From positions 11,842,001 through 11,906,000 of the forward strand of contig OX579635.1 in assembly GCA_951230915.1 (NCBI GenBank): DNA of 64,000 bases, in the 5' to 3' direction. Positions 1 through 11,298 of this stretch are shown piece by piece (the stretch's first letter is position 1; every line of letters starts with the position of its first letter). This DNA comes from Antitrichia curtipendula (Eukaryota > Streptophyta > Bryopsida > Hypnales > Leucodontaceae). The notes beneath the pieces were generated by a model, which saw nothing but the letters and a program-made list of their open reading frames with translations, searched no databases and had not been told where the DNA came from. A program made the translations under genes and the position numbers.

Positions 1-284
1 CATTGATAATACAAATATACGAAAAATCTCCATTTGACACACAATATGTGTCCACGTCATTATAGAAATTAGTGTCCACTTAACAATCCAATGAAAAGAG
101 GCAATACAGTTGTGTACACAAAACACACACACACCGCCACCCACCCACACAAACCACAAAAATAAAGAGCCATCCGATTCATTTCACCCCATCCCACCCT
201 TGAAAAATCAACAGCCATAAAATGTATGTATGAAATACACATACGCATACGATGAGATTATCCCATACTGATTGTTTGCAATCC

Positions 285-525
285 CACCCTCCCAAAATTA
301 TAAGAGGGGGAGGGGGGTAATTTAAAAAACTTTTGCACCCTCCCAAAATTATAAGAGGGGGAGGGGGGTAATTTAAAAAACTTTTGCACCCTCCCAAAAT
401 TATAAGAGGGGGAGGGGGGTAATTTAAAAAACTTTTGCACCCTCCCAAAATTATAAGAGGGGGAGGGGGGTAATTTAAAAAACTTTTGCACCCTCCCAAA
501 ATTTTAAGAGGGGATGGGGTTAAAA
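285..525. repeat. 51-bp minisatellite, four copies plus a decayed fifth
   Basis: Four near-identical 51-bp units start at 285, 336, 387 and 438, and a decayed partial copy starts at 489. Each unit has CACCCTCCC, an AAAATTATAAG core, a G-run (GGGGGAGGGGGG) and TAATTTAAAAAACTTTTG. CCCTCCC can pair with GGGAGGG inside each unit, so every copy can form a short hairpin, and the G-runs could support a quadruplex. Because 51 is a multiple of three, open frames run through the array on the minus strand; these are by-products, not genes. Confidence 0.95.
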
Positions 526-1270
526 TTTTCATTAAATTTTTTTTTGTCATGGTGCGTACTTTCACACTAAAATCTGAATTTTTTGAGTTGTGTGCACAAA
601 GTGTCAGTATGCACTCAAAGTGTCTGCACTAGCCAACCTTCACAATGTGATACATTTTTCAATAATATCTATATACTTAGTAAACACTTTGACCTTTTAT
701 AACCTCTGCACAGTTACATTATCCAAAATTGCAATCTTTAGTACTTCAAAATCCCTTTTCATTTGTCAAGAGGAATATTATGTGAAATTATCATAAATAA
801 AATAATAATCAAATTAGTAATCTAAAATTTCTTCTTCAAAATTTCAATGTTATTCATCCAATTTTGAATTTTAGAAAGACTCTTGACTTTAAGAAGTTCC
901 TTCAAGTTTACAACAACATCCTAATAGATTTTGCTTTATAAAAACCAACTAGCATTGTATAAATTAGAAACAATAAAGGCTCACAAAAAGACCCACATAT
1001 TGTCTAAATAGTCTATATGGGCCTTCTTTCTCTACTTTTGGCATGCAAAGGGAGTTGACCACTACTATAACAATATTTCAAAGCAAAAATAGAGTGCACT
1101 CCACTGTGAAATGATTGATTTGGTGACAACAATCAAAATACACCTTCCCTTTTTAAAATAAAAATAAAAATTCTAATTGAAGTCAATATAACCTCCACTC
1201 AATAAAAAAGGTACAACAAGAAATCTTGGTTCCATATGGAGACAAGTTACACTAATGATGAAATTTAGAA
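526..1270. other. AT-rich spacer
   Basis: AT-rich sequence with homopolymer runs and no codon-like structure. I see no gene, RNA or clear repeat. Confidence 0.6.
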
Positions 1271-1836
1271 TTAACCCCTAAAGTCCCAAGGCTATTTTGG
1301 GGGGGTCAAAAACCACTCAAAACTACAACTTTTGCTACATTCATCTACGAAATTAAAAATAGTAAAATTAGAACCTAACCATAGAATCTTACTCTACACT
1401 TATCTTAGATCACATGGTAATTATTTTGTAATTTTTGACCGTATAAATTGAAAGATATTAGCATTCAAAGTGAAAGGAATAATTTCCTTCAAGAATTTGT
1501 TTTAATTGCCTGCAAAACAAGAAGCTCCATAACTTTCACATTAGTAATTCAAATGGAATGAATAAAAACTTTCCATTTAGACAAAATTATAATCTACAAG
1601 AAGAAGAATATTAAAAATTTCATTTCATTTTTTTGTGGATTTTTTTTGTTGCCCGGTCTCCTTTGTTTTGAGGTTATTGTAGTATAACTTTTGCTCCCAA
1701 GCACCGATCCAAAAAGCTAATAATTTTTTCTATCTTGTGAGAAAGTTTCAAAAAATTTAAGTAAAATTTGATATCATAAGAACTAGCCTAAAATTCATTT
1801 GTCCCCCCACAAGGACAATAGGACTTTAGGGATTAA
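1271..1836 (+). mobile_element. TTAA-flanked non-autonomous element, copy A
   Basis: Bounded by TTAA on both sides. The left end reads TTAACCCCTAAAGTCCC and the right end GGACTTTAGGGATTAA, giving imperfect terminal inverted repeats. At 566 bp it is shorter than sister copies at 29,934 and 59,451 (about 915 bp) but shares internal blocks with them, such as AAAAACCACTCAAAAC near the left end and a GTCCCCC..AAGG..ACAAT block near the right end. It encodes no protein, so it is a MITE-like derivative. A weaker resemblance to its right half continues at about 1,930-2,135. Confidence 0.75.
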
Positions 1837-2370
1837 AATGGTATAGTATTTACTTTAGATGAAGCTTCTTACCGACTTTTTTCTTTGCTATAGATAAAAA
1901 TATTCACCAAAGTAATAAATTTGTATGAAAAACAAAATTAAAGAAAATTAATTTTGAATTTTTATTTTATTTTTTTGTCTTGCATGTCAAATTGCTTTTT
2001 GAGCTTGGGGTGACAAATTTTTTGCTCCCAATCATTAATTGAAATAAAAATCATATCCCCTCAAAACCAATGCGTATTCCTATCTTCAAATAAAATTTTT
2101 AAAATATAATATAAAGAAAGGGGACACTTGAGACTTTAGGGGGGAATCATAACTAAGCTCTCCTTCTCTAACTTGGTGCCCCAAGGCTAGGGTGAATTGA
2201 TCCCCTCATTCTCCCACACAAGTAAACACATGAATTTTTTTATTGCAACGTAGGATAATATTTTGAAATTCCGAATTCATGTTTGCAATTAGAGGCCCCA
2301 AATTAGGTAGGGAAGGTGAAGAATTATCAATAAACGCGGCACAAAATAAGAGGCAATTTTTTAATATTAT
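1837..2370. other. spacer with a possible decayed element fragment
   Basis: About 1,930-2,135 resembles the right half of copy A (TTTTGCTCCCAA, and an end like GAGACTTTAGGGGGG). The rest is AT-rich with no gene signal. Confidence 0.4.
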
Positions 2371-2379
2371 CCTTGGTTG

Positions 2380-4210
2380 GGGCAACCAGGGGTCAATTCT
2401 CCCTGTCCGTGCCCCTACAGACCTTTCTACCTTACGAGTGCTCTGACCCTAAACAGAAAAGACCCCAACCAACTTACAGCAATAGAAAAGCCTTTCAACT
2501 GGATTGTCCTTCACTATCTCATATCAAAGTCCCGTCTCTAATTGGGTCAATTACTCAAGGCAGGTCTGCCGTCGAAATGACCTGCCGCAGCTGAAGAAAC
2601 TACTCCGTAATAACATTCCCCAATCCTATACGAAAACTTATACATATCAACTCACCAAATACGTACGCAAATACGCATACAATACATTCGAGCTTCGCCC
2701 GCCAGCCCCCAAACGAGCGAAACAATAGTCGCCACCTCAGCTCCGGCCCACTGCGGAAGAAGACGCGACTAGCTCCAGCACGAGGCCCCAGCCTCGATCC
2801 AACGTCCCGAAAGAGGCGCGTGACGATCGGATGGCTGAGACTTATCGCGAGGCTAGGGTTCGGAGCCCTGGAGTGCGGACGCCTTTCCACGGCAGCGCTT
2901 GCTCTTTGCCTTGTTGGACTCGTCGTCGGTTGATGTGGAGCCTGCAGCACTGCTGATCTCCACTTATCACAGCCTCCCCCATCCGAGTTGCCTGGCCGAC
3001 GACGACGACGACGATCTTCGAACGAATTGCCATACTTTTTGGGCAAGAGTTGCAACGACGCGAGGACGATTCCAACGGAAGAACGACCAACGACGGACGC
3101 GCTTCCCGTTGTTCGAGGTGTGTCCCTCTTCCGGTAGTTACTGGCGAGGGCAGGCAGGCCGAGTTCCTTCCATCGTCGTTAGGGAGAGGTGGAAGGAGAG
3201 TTTTCATGGTTGCAGGAGAAAGAACGAGGAGGTGCTACCATGCTTGTCGTTGCCAGCAGGTGAGGGTCGACGTGGAGGGTGGTGGGTTTTTTTTTAGGCC
3301 TTTTTCGGTTTGGGTTGTGGGAGCCTGCTTTCCTGCTTCTGCGGGTTGGCCGCATGCTGCTGAGTGTCGTCCTGTTTGGCATGGCGCATGCGTTTTTCCA
3401 CATCGTCTTGCTGCTGTGGCATGGGGGTTTGCCATTTCATCTGCCAACTCTGCTCCTCCCTCGCTCCTAGGTATGTGTGTGTGGAGGATGAGTAGTGGGG
3501 TTTTGTTTTACCCGCCCGCTTGCTCGCTCACTCGCTCGCTTTTTTTTGCAAGTCGCGGTCGTTGCCAGATCTTGGTCTGAATGCTGTTGCTTCGCTTTTG
3601 CGGCTCGTTGCAAGTTATGATTATGGTGTGAGTACGGTGATGGTGGAAGCTTAGGACTTTTTGATAGTCAGGTTCTGATACTGTGTTCCAAGCCGTTCTG
3701 GGGTTTCGTATTTTCGTGTGTTAGGAACGGGTTTGGATGATGGTATTGCTCTCGTGGTTCCGGAAAGGAAGTGCTCGTGTTCGCTTTGATTCCTGGCGGT
3801 AGCGTTTAGCGGCGATTGTGGTTTGATTGGGGAGCACTTTCGGAGAGAGGACATGGTTTCGGAGGTCGGCTGGGGTGGTAATGTGGGAGACGAGTGAATA
3901 GCATCGGGGGGTTAGGAGCCATTGGGGAGGAAGGGTAGGGGACTGTAGGGCAGGATGAGGGTGCATCGCGTGGTTTTCAGGCTGAGTTTCTGCACATTGA
4001 GGGTGGTGCGTCGCAGTGGTTACGAGCTTCCGTCATGACCTATGTCTCGGGATTTATTGGTGAGTAGTTTTGCTACCGCAGGCATTGATGTCAACGTCAT
4101 GACCAGAGGAGCTCCCTGACGGTTTTGGAACGAAGGAAGGAAAGGGAAGGAAAGGAAGGGCTTACGTATATATCTTTGGGGTATTCGAAGGCAACGTGAA
4201 GTGGTACACG
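2380..4210 (+). promoter_or_regulatory. GC-rich promoter and 5' leader of the bZIP gene
   Basis: Composition switches abruptly from AT-rich spacer to GC/CpG-rich sequence at about 2.4 kb and stays so up to the bZIP start. A (GAC)n tract lies at 2,999-3,014. No ORF here looks coding: the several 60-170-codon frames overlap on both strands, as expected of stop-poor GC-rich DNA. Transcription probably starts within this block. The leader proximal to the start contains short upstream ORFs: ATG 4,035 (10 codons), ATG 4,088 (4 codons) and ATG 4,099 (6 codons). If retained in the mRNA they could dampen translation. The exact start site cannot be read from sequence. Confidence 0.55.
3471..3980 (+). 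other. candidate intron in the bZIP 5' leader
   Basis: A consensus-like donor (CCTAG|GTATGTG at 3,471) and a downstream acceptor with a pyrimidine-rich approach (GGTTTTCAG|GC ending 3,980) bracket a T- and pyrimidine-rich 510 bp unlike the purine-rich sequence after it. This is inference from splice motifs and composition; other site pairs are possible. Confidence 0.35.
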
Positions 4211-5777
4211 ATGGGTGCTTCAGGAGAGACAGCAACTCCGCCTGCGACGTCGAAGGTGCCGAAAACCTCCAGTTCTCCAGTTACTCCAGGAGCAGGCGCC
4301 GCCACCGCCGTGGTGGCCACGACGACGTCGCCGAGTCCAGTGCAGGATCCGCAAGCAGGCGCGGCTGGTTACAATGAATGGTTGGCCGCCTTCCAGGCCT
4401 ACTACCAGGCGGGCGCGCAGCCTCCCGCGGGAGGGTTTCCGCACCCATACATGTGGGGGGGGCAGCCCATGATGCCTCCGCCCTACGGTGGCCCGCACCC
4501 CTCTTACGGCGCCATGTACCCCCCCGGGGGAATGTATGGCCACCCCATGTACGGTCAGTACGGCGCGCCCGCGTCAGAAGCTATGACGGGCGTGGAGCAG
4601 ACCGACGGGGGAAAGCCTAGCACGGAAGGCGCCAAGGCCGGCGAGGGCGCCAAACCAACCCCTTTGAAGCGATCCAAGGGGAGCAAAGGCAGCCTGCAGC
4701 TCCTCAAGGTGGGCGAGAAGGGCAACGGCGTCTCTCAGAGTAGCAATGGCGACGACAACGAGAACGACGGTGAGACGGGCAGCGACGGCTCCACGGACAA
4801 CAGCCGAGAGGAGAATGCACAGAACCTCTTGGGCGGCAAGCGCAGCTTCGGGGAGATGGCCATCGAGGCTGGGGCGGCACCTTACATGCCTCCCCCTGGC
4901 ACCGTAGTCGGGCCGCCTCCGCCCGTGGGTCCGCCGGGGTCGGGCGGCAGTTTGGACATGAGCTTGGACTACTGGAGTGCCGGCTCGGTGCCGCAACCTA
5001 AAGGCGGCAAGCGCGCGTCGGGAAGCCCGTCCACGAGCGCTCCGCCTGCGGAGCTTTGGCTCACGGACGAGCGAGAGGTGAAGCGGCAGCGGAGGAAGCA
5101 GTCGAACCGGGAGTCGGCGCGGCGGTCCAGGTTGCGCAAGCAGGCGGAGTGCGAGGAGCTCGGCACGCGCGTGGACACCCTGACGGTGGAGAATATCGCC
5201 CTGCGCACGGAGCTCAACCGGGTGACAGAGGAGTGCAAGAGATTGCAGGCGGAGAACAGCTCTCTGGTGCAGAAGATCCGCAGCACACCCCCGCCGGATT
5301 TGACTGCGCCAGCGGCTGCGGATTCAGGAGCTGCAGCCGCGCCCATCGAGAATGAGATCGTGGTGTCGGGTAAGGAAACGGAGGAGGCGCAAGGCAACGC
5401 TAACGGGAACGTCAAGGTGAAAGAGGACAAGCCCGCAGGTGAGAGAATAGGTCATTGAATCGTCTGTGTTTCCTAATTGGGGTTGCAGTCCTTTTCGATG
5501 GTTTTGATTAATTGAACTTGAGATATTTTGAAGTGTTTTAAGGTTTTGGAAATGTGGTCTTTTTTAGTGTATGCCGATGAGATATGTGTGCCGGGGAAAA
5601 GAAAGGATTTGAAGTTCGCTTATTTGTCAAGTTTAGCGTTCTTGTAAACCCGTGCCTGTAGGTTTCTTGTGGTTTTGATATGAACTCGAGGAGAGAAACT
5701 AATTGGGGTTGTTGTTTGGTGCAGTCAACGGCGATGCAGGTGTAAAAGCACAAGACGAGCAAGGTGCTGCGGCGTAG
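4211..5777 (+). CDS. G-box-binding factor, group G bZIP transcription factor
   Basis: Nuclear transcription factor expected to bind ACGT-core G-boxes as a dimer. The ATG at 4,211 gives MGASGE, like known family starts. Coding exons are 4,211-5,438 and 5,725-5,777, separated by a 286-bp intron (CGCAG|GTGAGA ... GGTGCAG|TCAACG) that splits a Val codon; the spliced product is 426 aa ending GAAA. Without splicing the frame stops at 5,458. The N-terminal third is the proline-rich MFMR region, with YNEWLAAFQAYY near residues 54-65 and many PPY/MYG motifs at about 75-120. A Lys/Ser-rich then acidic stretch spans about 145-205. The basic region has the invariant N-x7-R at N299 and R307, followed by heptads L317, L324, L331, V338, L345 and L352. 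The gene is very GC-rich. Paralogue identity cannot be set without a search. Confidence 0.95.
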
Positions 5778-6400
5778 GTGTTGTGGTTTGGGAGTCGGAG
5801 CTGACGAATCTTCAGGGTTCCTGCAAAACGATTTTGCTTTTTTAGTGTATTCAACCCTGCACAAACATTACAATTCTTCCACAGATGCGTGTATCCTGTT
5901 CAAGGGATGGTTGGTGACTGGAAGAGGTTGAAGTGAACAGTATTTCACTGCTGCTCTGGTCCAGCATTCTTTGGAAGTAGCAGTGTACACTCGGATTGTT
6001 GTTTAGGACACTCGTAGTTGCTGCCATTTCTGCTGCCATGGTTCAGTCCTGCCAGTTGCATCTGTACATTTTTACTCTGGGCAATGGTGGTTTTTTCATT
6101 TTATTATAACCATTTTGGATCGCAGCTAACATGTGAATATAGGGGGGGGGGAGTCATCCCGTACTGAGGTGTGAATCCGCATTGCTCGGTCTGCTCTGTA
6201 GTCGCTAATGTAACACTGCATATAGTGGCTTTGTGGCGCCGGTTCGTTTTTTAATCTTTCTTGTAATTTACTTTGAGTTGTTTTCATCCTCAGGCTTCTT
6301 CTGGACGAGTTTGACTTGGAGTGCACACTTTTCTGACTCTGCTCATGAAGATCTTTCGCTATCCGTAATAATTAATTGAAAATTAATTGGTTTGGGAAGG
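5778..6400 (+). other. 3' untranslated region of the bZIP gene (approximate)
   Basis: Moderate-GC sequence after the TAG at 5,775-5,777 grades into spacer near 6.4 kb. No unambiguous poly(A) signal stands out, so the end is a guess from composition. A G-run lies at 6,142-6,151. Confidence 0.4.
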
Positions 6401-6966
6401 AGCAGTAGACGCGATTTGACCTCCCCTGCCTTGTTGAAGTTCTGCTTCCACGAGAGAGTAATTTCATACTACGTAACTCCATCAGCGGGAGTAGACTTCT
6501 GGAGCATAGCACTTGAGGTTCATTATTGCTTTACATCTGCAAAATGGTCTCTTCACAGTCAAACAACTTTACTCTTGAAGTGACTTCACCAAAGAGAATC
6601 CTGAGGTTTATGTGATTGCAGTTTTAACTGATTTTTTATGTTCATTCCATGAACCCTACAGTTTTGGTGTGTGTACTTGTGGATATGGTGTTCGTGACAG
6701 TGGAACTGTTTGTGCTATGGTAAAATTTGGGCCACAATGCATGTCCCACATGATGGTAATGGAGTGATTAGTAACCTCGTCAGGAGCTCCCAACTTTGTG
6801 ATTTCACTGTAAGAATTGACTTTTCAAGAAAATATTATGACTATTCTCGGTGAATAAGATGAGCAGCATGGATTCAGATTTTGCTAGTTTTGGGGTATGG
6901 TAGAACCACCCATTGCCAACAGGGCATCTATACCCAACCTGTAGGGTGCTGCTATTTCTAACTAAG
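6401..6966. other. spacer
   Basis: Moderately AT-rich, short ORFs only. I see no gene or repeat in it. Confidence 0.5.
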
Positions 6967-6974
6967 GTTGGAAC

Positions 6975-7249
6975 CAGCCCTTTTTTCTTTGGTACCATGG
7001 GGCCAGATAGCACCATTTCAAAATAAAATTCTACTTTTCGCCAGATAAAAATAATTTTTTTTTGCCAAAATTTCTCATTTCTATTAAAAATGTGGATGAA
7101 GTCGTCAAATTTGGATGAAAAAGAGCATAAATATGGTTGAAAAGTATTTTTTGGTCCAAAAGATGGATGAATGTAGAAATACAATGCTTCACCAAATTTT
7201 AAGTGATTGCCACCTTAGCACTTTCTCAAAAAGCTTAAAAAAAGGGCTG
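6975..7249. mobile_element. hAT-type MITE with perfect 8-bp target duplication
   Basis: Element of 275 bp with ends CAGCCCTTTTTT and AAAAAAAGGGCTG, flanked by identical 8-bp copies of GTTGGAAC (6,967-6,974 and 7,250-7,257). CA..TG ends plus an 8-bp duplication are the hAT signature. There is no coding capacity. Sequence at about 58,730-59,050 shares internal motifs such as GTGGATGAATG and may be a decayed relative. Confidence 0.85.
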
Positions 7250-7390
7250 GTTGGAACAGGTCTTCAATCAAAGTTTGGAATGTGATTTTTTTCCTTTGTA
7301 AAGTTGGGATTATAAAGACACGACACATGTCTTGCTGTAGTGAGCAAGAAAGTAGGAAGTAGTGAATGGGAAAGTAATTATGGAATGATT

Positions 7391-7578
7391 GGAATTGGAA
7401 GACTCTATATATTGGATATGGGTTGAGGTCAACTATTGGCTTCTAAACTTTTTAGTAATTTGAATTTAAAGAAAATAATCACGAGGAATTGGTAGACTCT
7501 ATATATTGGGTATGGGTTGAGGCCAACTTTTGGCTTCCAAAATTCATAGTAATTTGAATATAAAAATAATAATCACAA
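7391..7578. repeat. two-copy tandem duplication, 94-bp period
   Basis: GACTCTATATATTGG occurs at 7,401 and again at 7,495, followed in both by GTATGGGTTGAGG-like and TTTGAAT..AA-rich sequence. Copies differ by several substitutions. No coding meaning is apparent. Confidence 0.8.
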
Positions 7579-8147
7579 AAAATTGGCAATGCTTGTCATT
7601 TCTATCATTTTATAAGATAGTAAATTTACATTGCCTTGTATTGCTCCAGAGCATGTGCGGAATCGCTTAAGTGGTCGACTATTGGTTGTTCTACCACAAT
7701 TTACATACTCTTTTGGGCCATGATGCATTAATTACTTCAAAAATTCTTAGCAAATTCATACTTTGCCACAAAAATATGATCTTAATTGCTCTCATTGTTT
7801 ATCTCACTATTCTTTATGTGAGAAAAACATAAAAAAATTTCAACTATGGCATAAGACCAAACTCCTAATTCTGACCACAATGGGTTGTTTTACCCTTCTT
7901 GACAAACACCCACTTGGGCTAGTGTTTTCCTAATTTATATTATATTGTTAACATCATTCACTTGAGGTAGTCCTAATTTCCCAAAAGTGAAGATGTGCTT
8001 TAAAAATCAATTTATAGGAATAGTTTAAAGACAACTTTGAAATAAAATTGTAAGACTTGATGCACTCCAAAAAAACTCTTGTTTTGCTTGTCATTTTTAG
8101 AGCATTTCTACAATACTTGATAAAAAAATATTGATTGAATATGACTA
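7579..8147. other. AT-rich spacer
   Basis: No gene or structured repeat recognised. Confidence 0.5.
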
Positions 8148-8507
8148 TTAATCTCTAAAGGACCAAACTGCATTTTTCTTTGGCAACATAGTGATTTTGG
8201 GCGGCTCACTAAGAATGGAATTTTTTTTTTTTTCCTTCAAATTTTTATACAACATGTGGTCAAAGATTAGCTACAAGGCGCAACAGTTTTCATAACTTTT
8301 GACTACATGGTTAAAAAATTATTGTATGATATGTCTTTTTTTCTGAACCCGGCTAGTTGAAAAAAATAATTGTTTTAAGAAACAAAAATTTGAAATTTGA
8401 AAGCTTTGAGTCATTCTATTTTGATTAATGAGATGAAAGTAATGAGAAGTTTTGTTTGCAAGTATTTATGGAATTTCTACTCAAAATGAACTTTGAAGTC
8501 ATTTATT
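8148..8507 (-). mobile_element. fragment of TTAA-flanked family, reverse orientation
   Basis: Starts TTAATCTCTAAAGGACC and continues as the reverse complement of the right end of copy F (11,299-12,069). Shared blocks include the GGCGGCTCACTAA..ATGGAA region and CATAACTTTTGACTACAT. The other end is not recognisable because another element begins at 8,508. Confidence 0.7.
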
Positions 8508-9132
8508 TAACCTCTAAATGCCCAAGGTTTTCTTTGAGCTTCTAAAAATTTGTTCGAAATTGAACAAAATGTCAACATTTTGATAAGCTGTATCGATTTT
8601 TTTTGAATTGTAACCAGACAAATTTAAACCATACATGTTAGAGATCACATAGGAAAAACCCCTACAACAATATCATTTATAGATTGAAAGATTGTAATGT
8701 AAAAACTACGAAAGTGAATTGAATTTTTTCAATCTTCTTTTCACGTGTCAAATCTAAAAATTTGGGCACCAAAAAAATATGAAGATAAAGGGCCTACCAT
8801 GCATAACTCCAATTAATTTATAGCTTTTCAAAATCTACTCTACAACTTTTTCAAATGAATTTCTAGTGTGATTTTTCCTTCAAGAGCCAATGTATTTGAA
8901 ACTCATTTTTAAGAGATCTCAACACTATAGAAAGTCAAGATTGCAATGGACAACCTTGCACAAAATCTTGAATAGAAAAATCATAATCAATCATTTTCAA
9001 AATCAAAATTTTGATGCCAAAACTAGACTTTAAAAAAAAATAAACTACTAGAAATAGCAACTTAGTTAAATTTTATTTTACTTCAAAGTATTATAGACAC
9101 CAAAATTTGGTGCCTTGGGCATTTAGAGATTA
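8508..9132. mobile_element. TTAA-flanked non-autonomous element, copy G
   Basis: The left end TTAACCTCTAAATGCCCAAG (from 8,509) and right end TTGGGCATTTAGAGATTAA are inverted repeats with one mismatch over about 21 bp, including TTAA at both sides. About 625 bp, no coding capacity. The termini match the CCCTAAAG-type ends of the wider family, but the interior differs from copies A, B and E, so it is a separate subfamily. Confidence 0.8.
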
Positions 9133-10033
9133 ATTGATTTTTAAATATTTTTTGCAACCCCCCTTCCCCCCGATTGTAGATTATTTTATTACAACATTAC
9201 AACCATTGGAATTGGTACTTTTCAATTTCATAACTAAATTCTTAACAATTTAGTATTTCAAATCATTTTCTTCTTCTTTCTATTCACTATTTTTTTCAAG
9301 CAAGAATATAAATTTAAGAAGAAAAATTATTATGTATTTTCAACTTATTTCTTCAACATATTATGGAGAATTGTAAGTTGTAGAATCTACATGTTTTTGG
9401 ATAAAGTATTTGGAAGATTAAATCTAACCATTGAGAAGAGTTGGGAATACTATTTTTTTAAGACTCAAGTATCATGATCTTGCAATTGGTAAGGTTTTTA
9501 ATTCTGAAATTGAAGAGGGTTTACTCTAACAATCAACTAAATGATCATGTGGTGGATTTGTTAAAAAATAAATATAAATAAAGATTTTAGCCTTGCTTTT
9601 AGAGACTAGTATTTTCAAACAATTTTGAACCTTCAAACATAAAAGAACTTTAGGGGGGTGAACTTTGAAATTAGAATTGAATTTTTTTATCACTAGAAGT
9701 ATATAAAAACATCACTTGAATAATAAATCTAAATTTGGACATAGGATGATGAAAATACACCTTCCTTACAAGTATTAAAACTATATCTAAAACATTTAGC
9801 TAGACATTTAGTGTCCTTGAGGACCTTAGTATATAGTTCCTTGAAGACATAATTGTAAAATAAAATAAAAATTGATCAACATTTAAAACACTATTGAGAT
9901 GTCACTATAGAAAACCTATGTTTTTCTTGTGTTTGACCACTAACATATGATGGTTGACAAAACATGAAGATACCAAAAAGCAATTGGTCTGAAAAAGTAA
10001 ATTTTTGTGGACATTGTGGAGAACATTGGCACA
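9133..10033. other. AT-rich spacer
   Basis: Homopolymer-rich DNA with no gene; a CCCCCCTTCCCCCC tract lies near 9,158-9,171. Confidence 0.5.
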
Positions 10034-10724
10034 TTACTATAAAAACAAGTTGATGCTATCATTAGCGTTAACATTTTGTTTAACATGACTAAAGACACAC
10101 TCATATTTTTTGGATTGTTTAAAAAACATAAATTGCTATGTCAACGAGCTGATTCATTTTGACTGTAGATAATTTGGTGGAAATTATTGCGGTCTACTGT
10201 AAAATGCTAACTAGATGTGTAAAACTTTAGTCAAAAGGCATCCACATGGATAGAAAAGATAAGGGCTTTATACAAGTGTGGTGGTAGGAAGTCGCAAACA
10301 ACCCATATGGAATATATAAAGCTATAATTGTGTTCAAAGTAAAATGTTTGAAACAATGTTCTTGTGTTTAAAAAAATGTCCAGATGTTGTGAAGTCATCC
10401 TCATTGGTTACAATGTCACTTTTCTTGCTACCATATCAAGTGCCATGTCATGGAATGGCCGGATGAAAAAAAATTCCCACGTGGCTCTTCTCGCCTGCAC
10501 AGTGCTTACATGGTATCCACATGGCGTATTGTGGGGAGCTTGGAAGACCACATTTTCTGCCATATTAAAGAAAAATAAAGCTTACTTATTTAGATTTTTG
10601 GAAGTTTTTGACTTGTTAAATATTAAAAAAATTTAGGTGTTATCAAAGTTGATCACTTCCTTATCAATCTAAATACCAGGTCTTGTTTTCTTAGGCGTAA
10701 AAAACCCTCTATTTTTTTATAGTG
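10034..10724. mobile_element. possible CACTA-like remnant
   Basis: The right end TTTTTTTATAGTG (ending 10,724) is the inverse of a CACTATAAAAA terminus, and a degenerate partner TACTATAAAAAC lies at 10,034. Internal sequence at about 10,185-10,395 (ACAAGTGTGGTGGTA.., CATATGGAATATA, AAAATGTTTGAAACAATG) is shared with 63,588-63,845, which follows a CACTATAAGAAA terminus at 63,290. The target duplication is not convincing. Confidence 0.4.
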
Positions 10725-11298
10725 TATTTAATTAAGGGGCAATCCAAATTTTTGAAATTGTGAGGATGCTAGTATTATAAATATAGACTAGAACAATAAT
10801 TTTTTTGATGACTCTCAAATAATGGTTGTAAACTATAATCTGTTGATCATACCCATATAGCTCAATTACTTGGTTACAAACCAATATTTTCCAATAATAT
10901 TGGAAGCCAAAAATTAAAAATTCTTTCTAAAATTGATTGCACATTAAATATTTGTGATTTATAAAAGAATTTTTTTCCTCTAATGGTTTGAAATGTTCAG
11001 TTCTAATCATAGAGATTTTTAAAATATTTTTATTTTACCTTTACATTCAAGTCATTTTTGAAGGATCATTCTTTGAACTAAAAAAAAATATTTTCTAATG
11101 TCATACCTACCAAGATTCTTTCAGTTATAGAATATTTGCAATGTAAAATCTTCAAAATTATATTGTACAAAAGCCAAATAACTAATATATGAATCTTCAA
11201 AAACATTGATGGATGAAAAAATGCATTTTAATGTGTTTGGGATGTCTATGCATTTATTAGTTGTTCAAATTTAAATGCCTACAGTAGTGCTTTGGAGG
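10725..11298. other. AT-rich spacer
   Basis: Nothing recognisable. Confidence 0.5.

Noticed and set aside
179..565. 128-codon minus frame with repeated LGGCKSFLNYPPPPL
   Set aside because: Translation of the 51-bp minisatellite, open only because the period is a multiple of three.
2600..3580. Overlapping frames of 120-176 codons on both strands
   Set aside because: GC-rich leader with few stops; frames overlap each other, are Arg/Pro-rich by composition and show no domain.
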